64,000 bases of DNA. Source: an uncultured Draconibacterium sp. (GTDB lineage Bacteria; Bacteroidota; Bacteroidia; Bacteroidales; Prolixibacteraceae). The number at the start of each line of letters is the position of its first letter. Within the stretch, counting starts at the first letter, position 1. The notes below the pieces were generated by a model that had not been told where the DNA came from, made no database searches, and was given only the letters and a program-made list of their open reading frames with translations. Shown here one piece after another: positions 17,831-28,400 of the stretch. The position numbers were made by a program, and so were the translations under genes. The stretch is from assembly GCF_963676815.1 (NCBI RefSeq), contig NZ_OY781365.1:5800501-5864500 (forward strand), read 5' to 3'.

Positions 17831-17853
17831 TTGATTATTTATGTATTCAGACT

Positions 17854-18156
17854 TTATTTCTCTTCCTTTTCCTTAAGAAAATCAGAAATATCATCTTTTA
17901 TATCCTTTATATCATCAACGAATTGAGAGTAATCCCGGCTCTGTTGCTCTTCAGTGTAACGTAATGCCACCTGAAATGCGGTCATTGCCATAATATCCTG
18001 ATTGTCGTTATCCTGAAACATTTTTCGAAATGACGAAATTGTTTCTTCAACAATCTTTGCAGCTTTTCTGTATCTCTCTTCTTCGTCGCGATTGATATTG
18101 AGGGGGTAAACCCGTCCATCAATCTTTATATGTATTCTAAAGTCTTTATCTTTCAA
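17854..18156 (-). CDS. zapA: Cell division protein ZapA
   Basis: A 100-residue FtsZ-associated protein. The N-terminal part (FRIHIKIDGRVYPLNINRDEEERYRKAAKIVEE) is the ZapA globular domain; about 55-100 form the dimerising coiled coil (ALRYTEEQQSRDYSQFVDDIKDIKDDISDFL). The start shown is TTG at 18156, because the nearest ATG just upstream runs into a stop. It sits between an upstream coiled-coil gene and rny, as is usual in Bacteroidota. Confidence 0.88.
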   Translation of the reverse strand: MKDKDFRIHIKIDGRVYPLNINRDEEERYRKAAKIVEETISSFRKMFQDNDNQDIMAMTAFQVALRYTEEQQSRDYSQFVDDIKDIKDDISDFLKEKEEK

Positions 18157-18160
18157 AACA

Positions 18161-18454
18161 TTACTTATTTAGTAATGCGATACATTTATCAATCTCCCGT
18201 ATCAAAAAATCAATTTTCTGTTTAGCTTCTCCGTTTTCATCTCGCTCTGATAAAATCCGGTTGGCTACTTTCAGTTGCTCGTAACTCCGACCTAATTCAA
18301 TCTTTTCATGCTCTATTAATTCAATTTCGTGCTTCAGGTTCTCTACCTGTTTACTCAGCATTTTATTTTTCTGTTCCAATTCGTTGTATTTTTCGAACAG
18401 TTGCTTTGTATTGCGCTTTAAATCATTAAGTAGCAAGTGATCCTCTTCGGTCAT
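18161..18454 (-). CDS. Coiled-coil protein upstream of zapA
   Basis: A 97-residue protein that is almost wholly heptad-repeat coiled coil (KNKMLSKQVENLKHEIELIEHEKIELGRSYEQLKVANRIL). The position immediately before zapA is conserved in Bacteroidota, and a ZapB-like or FtsZ-ring accessory role is plausible but inferred from context only. Four bases separate it from the zapA start, so they share one transcript. Confidence 0.7.
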   Translation of the reverse strand: MTEEDHLLLNDLKRNTKQLFEKYNELEQKNKMLSKQVENLKHEIELIEHEKIELGRSYEQLKVANRILSERDENGEAKQKIDFLIREIDKCIALLNK

Positions 18455-18640
18455 TTTAGCTGCATTTCGCGAACAAAGTTAACTTTTTTTCCTTATTGTA
18501 AAAGGAAATCAAATCGATTGCATTCTTTTTATGCTAACAAACCAATGTTAGTTGTTTACTCAGGCTCTAGCCAGAAAATAGCACAAAGTTGATAACAAGA
18601 CTTGCTGCAGCCATAAATTAATTAAATTTGATGCCTTCAA

Positions 18641-18693
18641 TTAACCCGGATAATTCATTTGATTCTAGCAATAAACATGTTTCTCCGGGTTAA
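18641..18693. repeat. Inverted repeat in the 343-bp gap before the M23 gene
   Basis: A perfect 10-bp inverted repeat TTAACCCGGA (18641-18650) / TCCGGGTTAA (18684-18693), 33 bases apart. Nothing else in 18455-18797 looks like a gene. It could be an operator pair, or the stem of a structured leader or small RNA. Confidence 0.5.
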
Positions 18694-18797
18694 TACCGAC
18701 GTAGTTGAGCCCATCTTTAAATATCAAATATGGAGACGAAACTTTGTCACGTTGAACTGTTTGGTGAGTGGAGATAAATAATACGGATTAAACAAAA

Positions 18798-20495
18798 ATG
18801 AGAACATTCTTAACACCTCTTTTTCTTCTTTTCGCTTTGTTTGGAATAGCCCAGCAACGTTATTACACCGATCCGGTAAAAATTCCGTTGCTACTTAGTG
18901 GTAGTTTTGCCGAGTTACGAAGTAATCATTTTCATTCCGGCATCGACATAAAAACACAGGGAACAACCGGTTTGCCTGTTTATTCTGTAGCCGATGGATA
19001 CATTTCGCGCATTGTGGTTTCGCCAACAGGTTATGGAAATGCTCTTTATATAAATCATCCAAACGGAACAACATCGGTTTATGGACACTTAAATGCATTT
19101 GGTCCTGAAATTGCGAAATATGTAAGAGATAAGCAATACGAAAAACATTCATTTCGGGTCGACCTTTCAATCCCCTCCTATCTCTTTCCGGTAAAACAGA
19201 ATCAAGAAATTGCAAAGAGTGGCAACAGTGGAAGTTCGGGGGGGCCACATCTTCATTTCGAAATACGCGACACCAAAAATGAAGAGCCGCTAAATCCGTT
19301 AAATTTTGGGTTCCCGGTGAAAGACAATATCGCACCAAAAATATTCTCAGTGCTACTTGTACCGCTTTCGGATAGTTCGCATGTAGCCTATTCTGTTACG
19401 CCTAAAAGTTATCCGGTGGTATTTTACGATGGTAAATACCACTTAAAAAACAATCCAACCATTCCGGTTTGGGGAAAAATTGGTATTGCCATACAAACAA
19501 ACGATTACTATAACGACACCTACAATAAATGTGGTATAAACCTGCTGCGCATGTCGTATAACAACGAAGACCAGTTTTCATTTACACTCAATCGTTTTTC
19601 GTTTAACGACACGCGTTATATAAACAGCCATATTGTTTACAATGCGTACATAACAGAAAAACGCCGCTACATAAAAACATGGCTTGAGCCCGGCAACAAA
19701 CTACCCATTTACACACACAACGGCTCCGAAGGACATATTATTCCCGAAAATGAGCAAAACGGATTAATTGAAATTGAACTGCAGGATTCATATAAAAACA
19801 GCTCAATAATCGATTTTTCCATTATCGGCAAAAAAGCAGATTTACCTCATAACAACTTGAATAAAGTGACTTTCAGTTACGACAAATTTAACGCTTATCA
19901 AAACGATTCTGTCCGAGTGGAAATTCCAAAAGGTGCTTTATATTCTGATTTTCGTTTCGAATACAAAACTGAACCAACTTCAGGTGATTTCAACTCGGCT
20001 TATCATTTTTTACACAACAACACTGTTCCCCTGCACAAAAATGCAACAATAGCACTACGCACGAATAATCTGCCAGAACATTTACAATCAAAAGTTATTA
20101 TGGCCTACGTTCATCCGGTTACCGGAGAATTTAGCGCTGCCGGAGGGCATTACGAAAATGGGTGGGTAACAACAGAAACACGTAATTTGGGTGTTTATGC
20201 GGTTACAGTTGACACAATTCCACCAGAAATTACCCCCTTAAGCATTGCGGACAATAAACTAACAGAGTCGAACCGCATACGATTTAAAATCAAGGATGAT
20301 CTTGCCGGCATAAAAACCATTGAAGGTTTGCTCGACGGGAAATGGGCACTTTTTGAATATGATCCCAAAACAGCAACCATAACACATTACTTTGATAAGG
20401 AACGATTTGAACTGGGGAAAAACCATACCTTTAAGTTAACAATTACCGACTATCGAAATAACAATGCGGTTTATGAAACTCATTTCTGGAAATGA
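18798..20495 (+). CDS. M23 family peptidoglycan endopeptidase
   Basis: A 565-residue exported zinc peptidase: signal peptide ending about FGIAQQ. The LytM domain lies at residues about 35-165 with zinc ligands His46 and Asp50 (HSGID) and the HLHFE motif at 151-155; YGHL at 95-98 is also present. The domain sits N-terminally, unlike many DD-endopeptidases. About 400 residues of beta-rich sequence follow, with an Ig-like end (about 470-565). Its stop overlaps the anmK start by 4 bases, linking wall cleavage to anhydro-muropeptide recycling. Confidence 0.9.
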   Translation: MRTFLTPLFLLFALFGIAQQRYYTDPVKIPLLLSGSFAELRSNHFHSGIDIKTQGTTGLPVYSVADGYISRIVVSPTGYGNALYINHPNGTTSVYGHLNAFGPEIAKYVRDKQYEKHSFRVDLSIPSYLFPVKQNQEIAKSGNSGSSGGPHLHFEIRDTKNEEPLNPLNFGFPVKDNIAPKIFSVLLVPLSDSSHVAYSVTPKSYPVVFYDGKYHLKNNPTIPVWGKIGIAIQTNDYYNDTYNKCGINLLRMSYNNEDQFSFTLNRFSFNDTRYINSHIVYNAYITEKRRYIKTWLEPGNKLPIYTHNGSEGHIIPENEQNGLIEIELQDSYKNSSIIDFSIIGKKADLPHNNLNKVTFSYDKFNAYQNDSVRVEIPKGALYSDFRFEYKTEPTSGDFNSAYHFLHNNTVPLHKNATIALRTNNLPEHLQSKVIMAYVHPVTGEFSAAGGHYENGWVTTETRNLGVYAVTVDTIPPEITPLSIADNKLTESNRIRFKIKDDLAGIKTIEGLLDGKWALFEYDPKTATITHYFDKERFELGKNHTFKLTITDYRNNNAVYETHFWK

Positions 20496-21583
20496 AAAGT
20501 AAAGAAAAGATGATAAATTCCGGCACAAATAAAAATACCATTAAAGCCATTGGCATGATGTCGGGCACTTCGCTTGACGGTTTAGATATTGCCGCTGTTG
20601 AATTTTGGGAGACCAACGGAAAGTGGTCATTCAAGTTACTGGAATCACGAACAGTTTCATATACTTCAGAATGGAAAAAACGCCTGGAAACAGCACATAC
20701 GCTTTCAGGAAATGAGCTTACGAAACTAAATACAGAATACGGGTTATTCCTAGGCGAACAAGCCAGTTCGTTTATCCATAAAATAAAATTCGCAGCCGAT
20801 CTGATCGCGTCACACGGTCACACCGTTTTTCACCAACCCGAAAATGGTTTTACGCTGCAAATAGGAAGCGGAGCACATCTTGCTGCCAAAAGTAATTGCC
20901 TTACTATTTGCGATTTCAGAACCGGCGATGTTGCTTTTGGTGGACAGGGAGCGCCGCTTGTACCCATTGGCGACAGCCTGCTTTTTTCGGAATACGATTA
21001 TTGTCTTAACTTGGGTGGCTTTGCTAATATTTCGTACGATGAAAATGGCGTTCGCTTAGCTTTTGATAATTGCCCTGTCAACATTGTTTTAAATCCTCTG
21101 GCGGAAAAATTTGGTCTCCCCTATGATAAAAACGGCGATTTGGGGCGGCAGGGAAATATTGACCAAACACTTCTGAATAAATTAAATGCGCTCCCCTATT
21201 ACCACCAACAACCTCCAAAATCGTTGGGCCGCGAATGGATAGAATCCGAATTCCTACCCATTTTAACTGAGACAAAACTAAATACACACAACAAGTTGCG
21301 AACCATTTACGAGCACATAGCAATGCAAATCACAAAAGATTTGTCGGGAAATGGAAAAATGCTGGTGACTGGCGGCGGTGCATTCAATACTTTTTTAATG
21401 GAAAGAATGCAGGCATTAACAACAACCGAAATCCTACTTCCCGAACCAGATTTGATCAACTATAAAGAAGCCATTGTTTTTGCTTTCATGGGCATACTTC
21501 GACTGAAAGAGCAGAATAACTGCCTGGCATCGGTAACCGGAGCTCGCAAAAACAGTTGTGGCGGCGTAATCTTTTTGCCATAA
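20492..21583 (+). CDS. anmK: Anhydro-N-acetylmuramic acid kinase
   Basis: A 363-residue cytosolic sugar kinase converting 1,6-anhydro-MurNAc to MurNAc-6-phosphate in cell-wall recycling. N-terminal ATP motif IGMMSGTSLDGLDIA; FRTGDVAFGGQGAPLVPIGD is the diagnostic active-site loop; LNLGGFANIS and VTGGGAFNTFLMERM are the later ASKHA motifs. Length is typical. It overlaps the upstream M23 gene by 4 bases (ATGA), so they are translationally coupled. Confidence 0.95.
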   Translation: MKSKEKMINSGTNKNTIKAIGMMSGTSLDGLDIAAVEFWETNGKWSFKLLESRTVSYTSEWKKRLETAHTLSGNELTKLNTEYGLFLGEQASSFIHKIKFAADLIASHGHTVFHQPENGFTLQIGSGAHLAAKSNCLTICDFRTGDVAFGGQGAPLVPIGDSLLFSEYDYCLNLGGFANISYDENGVRLAFDNCPVNIVLNPLAEKFGLPYDKNGDLGRQGNIDQTLLNKLNALPYYHQQPPKSLGREWIESEFLPILTETKLNTHNKLRTIYEHIAMQITKDLSGNGKMLVTGGGAFNTFLMERMQALTTTEILLPEPDLINYKEAIVFAFMGILRLKEQNNCLASVTGARKNSCGGVIFLP

Positions 21584-21700
21584 TACAACTGTATCGTCTT
21601 CATTACATATTCTACAACAGGGTTGATTCATTTGCAGACAAAAATCATTCTCTCGTATTTTCAATCCCTATAACTTGCCCTCAAACTTAAAACTTTGAAC

Positions 21701-22882
21701 ATGAACTCAGATCCTGCAAAAAGAATTTTTGATATTCAGCAATTTGGCGAATTTGGCGGTGTAAACCCATCTATAACCGATTCATCAACCTACACTTTTC
21801 TGGAAGGCGAAACTATGGAAGAAACATTTCTTGGACATATGGAAGGATGTTTTCTTTACTCGCGCCACTGGAACCCAAGCAATAAATACCTTGCTGATGC
21901 CTTGGCTGGCATGGAAGGAACCGAATCGGCATGGATAACCTCGTCGGGCATGGCCGCCATTACCTGCACCATTTTACAACTTTGCCATTCGGGCGATCAT
22001 ATAATTACCAGTGTAACTACTTATGGCGGCACTTACGCTTTTCTGAAAAACTGGTTACCAAAATATAACATCGAAGTTTCGTTTGTTGACATTACGGATC
22101 TCGAACAGGTAAAACTTGCGATGCGACCCAACACCAAAGTTATTTACACCGAAACCGTTACCAACCCGCTTTTACAGGTTTCTGATATTCCTGAGCTGGC
22201 AAAAATTGCGCATGAACACGATGCCCAACTGATGGTAGACAATACATTTACCCCAATGATTTTTTCGCCAGCCCAACTGGGTGCCGACCTGGTTGTTTAT
22301 AGTATGACCAAATTTATAAACGGGAAAAACGATTGTGTTGCCGGAGCAATATGTGGCTCTAATGATTTTATCGGGCAGCTTTCGAATGTAAATGACGGAA
22401 CGGCCATGTTGTTAGGTCCGGTTCTCGATCCACTGCGTTCATCAAGCATTCTAAAGAATTTGCACACCCTGCATTTACGAATGAAGCAACACAGCAAAAA
22501 TGCATTATATCTGGCAAAAAAACTTCAGGATCAAGGTATTTCAATTAAATACACAGGGCTGCCCGACCATCCACAGCACGAGCTTCATACCCGGTTGATG
22601 AACAAAGATTATGGATATGGAGGAATGTTATCAATCGACCTTGAAACTGAAAAACGCGCCAACGAAGTGATGTTTAAAATGCAACAGGCCAATATTGGCT
22701 ACCTTGCGGTTTCGTTGGGCTATTTTCGCACACTCTTTAGCTGCTCGGGGCACAGCACATCGTCTGAAATTCCGGTTGAAGTTCAAAAAGAAATGGGATT
22801 GTCGGATGGACTGGTGCGTTTTTCTGTTGGTTTGGATAACGATATTGAAGAAGTATATAAGCGCATAAAAAACTGTTTATAA
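21701..22882 (+). CDS. Cys/Met-metabolism PLP enzyme (cystathionine gamma-synthase/lyase family)
   Basis: A 393-residue cytosolic PLP enzyme. ATG 21701 was preferred over the TTG two codons upstream. Seen: SSGMAAITCTILQL (phosphate loop), TTYGGTYAFL, DNTFTPMIFSPAQLGAD, and the internal aldimine Lys204 in SMTKFINGK. The family covers cystathionine gamma-synthase, gamma- and beta-lyases, methionine gamma-lyase and O-acetylhomoserine sulfhydrylase. The usual S-x-TK-Y is here S-M-TK-F, a variant subgroup, so the exact reaction is open. It is monocistronic. Confidence 0.85.
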   Translation: MNSDPAKRIFDIQQFGEFGGVNPSITDSSTYTFLEGETMEETFLGHMEGCFLYSRHWNPSNKYLADALAGMEGTESAWITSSGMAAITCTILQLCHSGDHIITSVTTYGGTYAFLKNWLPKYNIEVSFVDITDLEQVKLAMRPNTKVIYTETVTNPLLQVSDIPELAKIAHEHDAQLMVDNTFTPMIFSPAQLGADLVVYSMTKFINGKNDCVAGAICGSNDFIGQLSNVNDGTAMLLGPVLDPLRSSSILKNLHTLHLRMKQHSKNALYLAKKLQDQGISIKYTGLPDHPQHELHTRLMNKDYGYGGMLSIDLETEKRANEVMFKMQQANIGYLAVSLGYFRTLFSCSGHSTSSEIPVEVQKEMGLSDGLVRFSVGLDNDIEEVYKRIKNCL

Positions 22883-22965
22883 TTCAACCAACAGGGAGTA
22901 AATCACTCACCTATCCTGCTATTTTATAACAAAATAAAAATCATTAGACAGTTTTGTCTTTTAAT

Positions 22966-22973
22966 TATCTTTG
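22966..22973 (+). promoter_or_regulatory. -7 element candidate for the C69 gene
   Basis: TATCTTTG (TAnnTTTG) lies 32 bases before ATG 23005; no TTTG occurs at the expected -33 spacing. Confidence 0.4.
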
Positions 22974-23004
22974 CCACATTGATTGAAACAAAACAGACTT
23001 TAAA

Positions 23005-24693
23005 ATGAAGAAAATCACGGTTGCAGGAATGCTGCTTATGGCATTCATCTTACTAAATCAGCAAATTTCAAATGCTTGTACTAATTTTTTAATTTCAAAA
23101 GGCGCTTCTATCGACGGATCGACCATGATTACTTATGCTGCCGACTCGCACACGCTATACGGCGAGTTATACCATCAACCGGCAGCCGATCATCCAGAAG
23201 GTGCCATGCGCAAAATTTACGAATGGGATACCGGCATTTATCTTGGAGAAATTCCTCAACCGGCACATACCTACAGTGTAATTGGTAATATGAACGAGTT
23301 TCAGCTGGCCATTGCCGAAACTACTTTTGGTGGCAGGGCCGAATTAGGGAGTCAATCGGGAGCTATTATGGATTACGGCAGCCTGATTTATGTAACGCTG
23401 CAACGTGCTAAAACAGCTCGCGAGGCCATTGAAGTAATGACCAGCTTAGTTGATGAATTTGGTTATTACAGTTCGGGGGAATCGTTTTCAATTGCTGATC
23501 CGGAAGAAGTTTGGATATTGGAAATGATTGGTAAAGGAGAAGGAGAAAAAGGTGCAGTATGGGTGGCCATGCGCATTCCAGATGGGTTTATCAGCGGACA
23601 TGCCAACCAGGCTCGTATTACAACTTTCCCGCTAAACGACTCAAAAAACTGTTTGTATTCAAAAGATGTAATTTCGTTTGCACGCGAGAAAGGGTGGTTT
23701 TCCGGAACCAATAAAGATTTTAGCTTTTCAGACGTTTACGCACCGGTTGATTTTGGTGCTGCACGCTTTTGCGATGCGCGCGTTTGGGCCGGATTTAACA
23801 AAGTTGCCGGAGGAATGCAACAATACACCGACTATGCCAAAGGACTTGTTGAACAAGGTGGCGAAAATAATTTTGCAACAAACCGATTGCCATTATGGGT
23901 AAAACCCGACAAGCAGCTTAACGTTCAGGATGTGATGGGCATGATGCGCGACCATTTCGAAGATACTGAGCTGGATATGACACAAGACATTGGTGCCGGA
24001 CCTTATGCGCTGCCTTATCGCTGGCGCGGATTAACATGGGAAGTTGATTCGGTTGAATACTGCAACGAACGTGCAATTTCAACGCAACAAACCGGCTTTT
24101 CGTTTGTTGCACAATGCCGCAGTTGGCTGCCTGACCCTATTGGTGGAATTCTTTGGTTTGGAGTTGACGACACCTACTCTACCTGCTACGCCCCTATGTA
24201 TTGTGGAATCACTGAAATTCCGAAATGTTTTGCAGTGGGTAACGGCGATTTGCTTACCTACAGCGAAACATCAGCATTCTGGACATTTAGTCAGGTAGCA
24301 AACTATGCTTATCTGCGCTATAGCGATATGATTGAAGATGTCAAGCTGGTTCAGCGCGAATTGGAAGATAAATTTGTAACCTACGTTCCGTCGGTTGATA
24401 AAGCTGCCGAAAATTTATACAACACCGTAAGTGAAGAACAGGCTCGAAAATTTGTTACCGAATTTTCGCGTAATGAAGCCGAAAATATGACCAAAAGATG
24501 GAAAGAGCTTTACCATTATTTGGTGGTGAAATACACTGATGGAAATATAAAACGCGAGAGCAACGGCGAATTTGCCCGCACAGAAACTGGTATGCCGGCA
24601 TCGCCAATTTTTGCAGGTTACCCCGAGTGGTGGTACAAAGCAATTATTAACGCCACCGGCGATCATTTTAAAGTAAAAGGCAGCAGCCATTAA
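23005..24693 (+). CDS. C69 family dipeptidase
   Basis: A 562-residue exported Ntn-hydrolase of peptidase family C69. The signal peptide (MKKITVAGMLLMAFILLNQQ...) ends so that Cys25 of ACTNFLISKGAS becomes N-terminal; in this family that Cys is the nucleophile. Also seen: DGSTMITYAADSH, the ETTFGGR loop and GHANQARITTFP. It probably cleaves dipeptides in the periplasm, fitting the peptide-feeding lifestyle suggested by the S41, M1 and S46 peptidases elsewhere in the window. Transcribed alone. Confidence 0.9.
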   Translation: MKKITVAGMLLMAFILLNQQISNACTNFLISKGASIDGSTMITYAADSHTLYGELYHQPAADHPEGAMRKIYEWDTGIYLGEIPQPAHTYSVIGNMNEFQLAIAETTFGGRAELGSQSGAIMDYGSLIYVTLQRAKTAREAIEVMTSLVDEFGYYSSGESFSIADPEEVWILEMIGKGEGEKGAVWVAMRIPDGFISGHANQARITTFPLNDSKNCLYSKDVISFAREKGWFSGTNKDFSFSDVYAPVDFGAARFCDARVWAGFNKVAGGMQQYTDYAKGLVEQGGENNFATNRLPLWVKPDKQLNVQDVMGMMRDHFEDTELDMTQDIGAGPYALPYRWRGLTWEVDSVEYCNERAISTQQTGFSFVAQCRSWLPDPIGGILWFGVDDTYSTCYAPMYCGITEIPKCFAVGNGDLLTYSETSAFWTFSQVANYAYLRYSDMIEDVKLVQRELEDKFVTYVPSVDKAAENLYNTVSEEQARKFVTEFSRNEAENMTKRWKELYHYLVVKYTDGNIKRESNGEFARTETGMPASPIFAGYPEWWYKAIINATGDHFKVKGSSH

Positions 24694-24755
24694 AAATAAA
24701 CTACGGTTTAAGGCTGAAAACCAACTAAATAATTGCAAATTAAAAAGCAAAAGTG

Positions 24756-24785
24756 TTTGAGGAATTGAAAAAAACACTATTTTTG
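24756..24785 (+). promoter_or_regulatory. Bacteroidota-type promoter of rplS
   Basis: TTTG at 24756-24759, an 18-base spacer, and TATTTTTG (TAnnTTTG) at 24778-24785. This puts transcription start near 24792, with a leader of about 65 bases before rplS. Confidence 0.7.
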
Positions 24786-24857
24786 CAGCCGATTTAATGC
24801 AATCTCTTTCCCGAAAATACTTCGGGATACATTGCCAACTTATTAAAAATTAAGAAA

Positions 24858-25205
24858 ATGGACTTAGTTAAATTAGTAGAAAAAGAATTTGAGGTGGAAA
24901 TAAACCACCCAAAATTCAGCGCAGGTGACACGATCACTGTTAGCTACAAAATTAAAGAGGGTAACAAAGAAAGAATTCAGAAATTCCGTGGTGTTGTTAT
25001 CCAGGTACGTGGAAGAGGAAACACAAGAACTTTTACAATTCGTAAAATGTCAGGTAACATTGGTGTTGAGAGAATCTTCCCAATCAGCTCTCCTTTTATC
25101 GAGAGTATTGAGTTGAATAAACGTGGTAGCGTTCGTCGTAAGCGTATCTTCTACTTACGTGGCTTAACCGGTAAAAAAGCCCGTATCAAAGAAAAAAGAT
25201 TCTAA
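24858..25205 (+). CDS. rplS: 50S ribosomal protein L19
   Basis: A 115-residue ribosomal protein located at the 30S-50S interface. Diagnostic stretches: GDTITVSYKIKEGNKERIQ, FRGVVIQVRGRG, TFTIRKMSGNIGVERIFP and LYYLR-like FYLRGLTGKKARIKE. Normal length. It is a single-gene transcript with its own promoter and terminator; trmD is not adjacent. Confidence 0.99.
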   Translation: MDLVKLVEKEFEVEINHPKFSAGDTITVSYKIKEGNKERIQKFRGVVIQVRGRGNTRTFTIRKMSGNIGVERIFPISSPFIESIELNKRGSVRRKRIFYLRGLTGKKARIKEKRF

Positions 25206-25225
25206 AAATTGCATCGCAATAGTTA

Positions 25226-25254
25226 AAAGGTCTCCTGTTGGAGGCCTTTTTTTT
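25226..25254 (+). terminator. rplS terminator
   Basis: AAAGG-CTCC / GGAG-CCTTT stem (25226-25235, 25240-25249) followed by a T-run. The remaining gap to 25488 is A/T-rich without a convincing gene. Confidence 0.88.
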
Positions 25255-25488
25255 GCTTCAAACGCAAGGGCAACAACTCAAATCCAAACTTTCTTCCGAA
25301 ACTTCCCCAAAATCAGAAATGAACGAAATACATCATTTCTGTTCATACTGCCAGCCAAAATTCATAACTTTAATGTGTAATCAATTCGCCGAATCAACTA
25401 CAAATAAAACAGTCATTAAACAATATTCGCATCAAATGACTTTCTTATCATAGCACATGATTCATATTAACATACAAATACCAATTCT

Positions 25489-28400
25489 ATGAAATTTTTA
25501 ACATCCTTTATTTTGCTGATGTTAGTTGTTGTTTCATACGCCAATGCGCAGGGAACACGTTTGCTTCGTCAGCCAACAATTTCTTCAGAAAGTATTGTTT
25601 TTGTTTATGCCGACGATCTTTGGAAAGTTGATCGAAACGGAGGCGATGCCATAAGACTGACCACAAACGAAGGTCAGGAATCTAATCCGCATTTTTCAAA
25701 CGATGAGAAATGGATTGCTTTTTCGGCACAGTATGGCGGAAATACCGATGTGTATGTGATTCCCGCCGAAGGAGGATCGCCGAAACGCTTAACCTGGCAT
25801 CCCGGTGCCGATGTTGTGCAGGGCTGGACACCCGACGGTAAAGTAATGTTCCGCTCGGGACGAGAAGCACGCCCAACACAAACCAGCAAGTTTTTCTCCG
25901 TATCGCTGGAAGGCGGGCTGCCAAAGGCTCTTGATATTCCGCGTGCAGCATTCGGCGAGCTTTCTCCGGATGGAAAGCAAATTGCTTACATTCCTATTAC
26001 TTTTTGGGACCCCGAATGGCGCAACTATCGTGGCGGACAGGCAATGCCCGTTTGGATTGTTGACATGAAAACAAAAGAACTGATACGCACGCCACAACCG
26101 ACCAAAGAACGGCACCTCGATCCGGTTTGGTACAACAACAAAGTATTCTACTTATCGGAACGCGATTATGCAAGTAATATCTGGTCGTTTGATCCGGAGA
26201 CCAAAACCGAAGAGCAACTAACGCACCAGGCACAGTTTGATATAAAAAGCCTTGATGCCTGTAAAGATGCCATTGTTTATGAATGTGGCGGCTACCTGCA
26301 CCTGTTAAATCCCGAAACCGGCGATGATAAACAACTGGCGATAAATGTAAAAGGCGATATGAACTTTGCCCGCGAACGCTGGGAATCGGTTTCTGCCGGA
26401 AATCTTACCAACGCAAATATTTCACCAAATGGCAAACGTGCGGTGTTTGAATATCGTGGCGAAATTTTCACCGTACCAAAAGAAAAAGGTACCTGGAGAA
26501 ACATTACAAAAACATCGGGAGTGGCCGACCGCTACCCGGTTTGGTCGCCAAAAGGTGATAAAATAGCCTGGTTTAACGACGCCAGCAATGAATACAAATT
26601 GGTTGTAGCCGATCAGTACGGACAGGATCAAAAAACTTACTCACTTGAAAATCCTACATTCTACTTCCGCCCCGAGTGGTCGCCCGACGGAAAACATATC
26701 ACATTCACCGATACCGATTACAATATCTGGGTTATCGAACTTGAGAGCGGTGAAGTAACAAAAGTAGGAACCGATATTTTTGCCCATCCCAACCGCGAGA
26801 TGCAACCTGTTTGGTCGCCCGACAGCAAATGGATTGCCTACGCTCGCCAACTAAACAGCAGTTTTAAGGCAATTTTTGTTTACAACGTTGACTCAAAGGA
26901 AACACTTCAGCTAACCGATGGAATGGCCGATGTATTAACGCCGGCCTGGGATGTAAACGGAAAGTATATGTATATTCTGGCCAGTACAAATTATGGCCTG
27001 ACAACCGGTTGGCTCGACATGAGTTCGTATGATCCGGATGTAACTCGAAGTTTATATTGTATTGTTTTGTCGAAGGACGAAGCTTCGCCTATTTTACCAA
27101 CCAGCGACGATGAAGAGGTAAAAAATGAGGATGCCGATAAAGAAAATGGTGAAGATAATGACGAAAAAGAAGCTGCTGATACTGATGATGAATTAACAGT
27201 GGAGATTGACTTTGATGGCATTTCGGAGCGAATTGTGGCTTTAAACATGCCCAGCAGAAATTACATGGGTCTTATTCACGGACCTGAAAAAACTGTGTTT
27301 GTAGCCGAATCGGTACCCAACCAACCGGGAATTACCATTCATAAATATGAGGCTAAAGAAAACAAGGCCGAAGAATTTTTAAGCGGAGTGCGCAGTTTTG
27401 TTACATCAAGCGATGGAAAGAATGTATTGTACCGCAAAGGTAGTTCGTGGGCCATTTCAGGAACCGCCAGCAAGCCAAAAAATGGCGATGGCAACCTGGA
27501 AACCAATATGAAAATAAAAATTGTTCCATCGGAAGAATACCAGCAAATGTTTGATGATTCATGGCGTTTTATGCACGATTTTCTTTATGTCGATAATGTA
27601 CACGGTGCGCCCTGGAATAAAATTTACGAATGGTATGCGCCAATGGTAAAACATGCACGTCATCGTACCGATATGAATTATATTATCGACATGATCAGCG
27701 GCGAAGTTGCTATTGGTCACTCGTATGTAGCAGGTGGCGATATGCCAGACATCGACAGGGTACCGATCGGACTTTTAGGCTGCGATATTGTAGAAGAAAA
27801 CGGCTATTACAAGATTTCGAAAATATATAACGGCGAGAGCTGGAACCCGGATTTCAAAGCGCCACTGGCAGCTCCTGGAATTGCTGTAAAAGAAGGTGAT
27901 TACCTGCTGGCTGTTAACGGTGTAGAATTAAAAGCACCGATGAATCCATACAGTCTTTTTGAGCAAACATCGGGTCGCCAAACCATTATAAAGGTGGGTG
28001 CCACAACATCAATAAATGATGCAACAGACATAACCGTAGAACCGGTTAGCAGCGAGCGCAATCTCCGCTCCATCGACTGGATAGAAGGCAACCGCCGGAA
28101 AGTGGATGAATTATCGGACGGGAAACTCGCTTACGTATACTTGCCCAATACCGGCGGCGGCGGTTTTGCATCGTTTAATCGTTACTATTTTGCCCAGCAG
28201 GATAAAAAAGGCGTAGTGCTCGACGAGCGGAACAATGGAGGTGGTTCGGCTGCCGATTATATGATCGATGTTATGAGCCGCACACTGCTTGGTTATTTCA
28301 ATAGCAAAGCCAACGACAATCGGCCGTGGACTACACCAATGGCCGGAATTTGGGGACCAAAAGTGATGATTATTAACGAACGCGCCGGATCGGGTGGCGA

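Noticed and set aside
25238..25453. Plus-strand 71-residue open frame after rplS
   Set aside because: It starts inside the rplS terminator stem, has no ribosome-binding context and no recognisable sequence.
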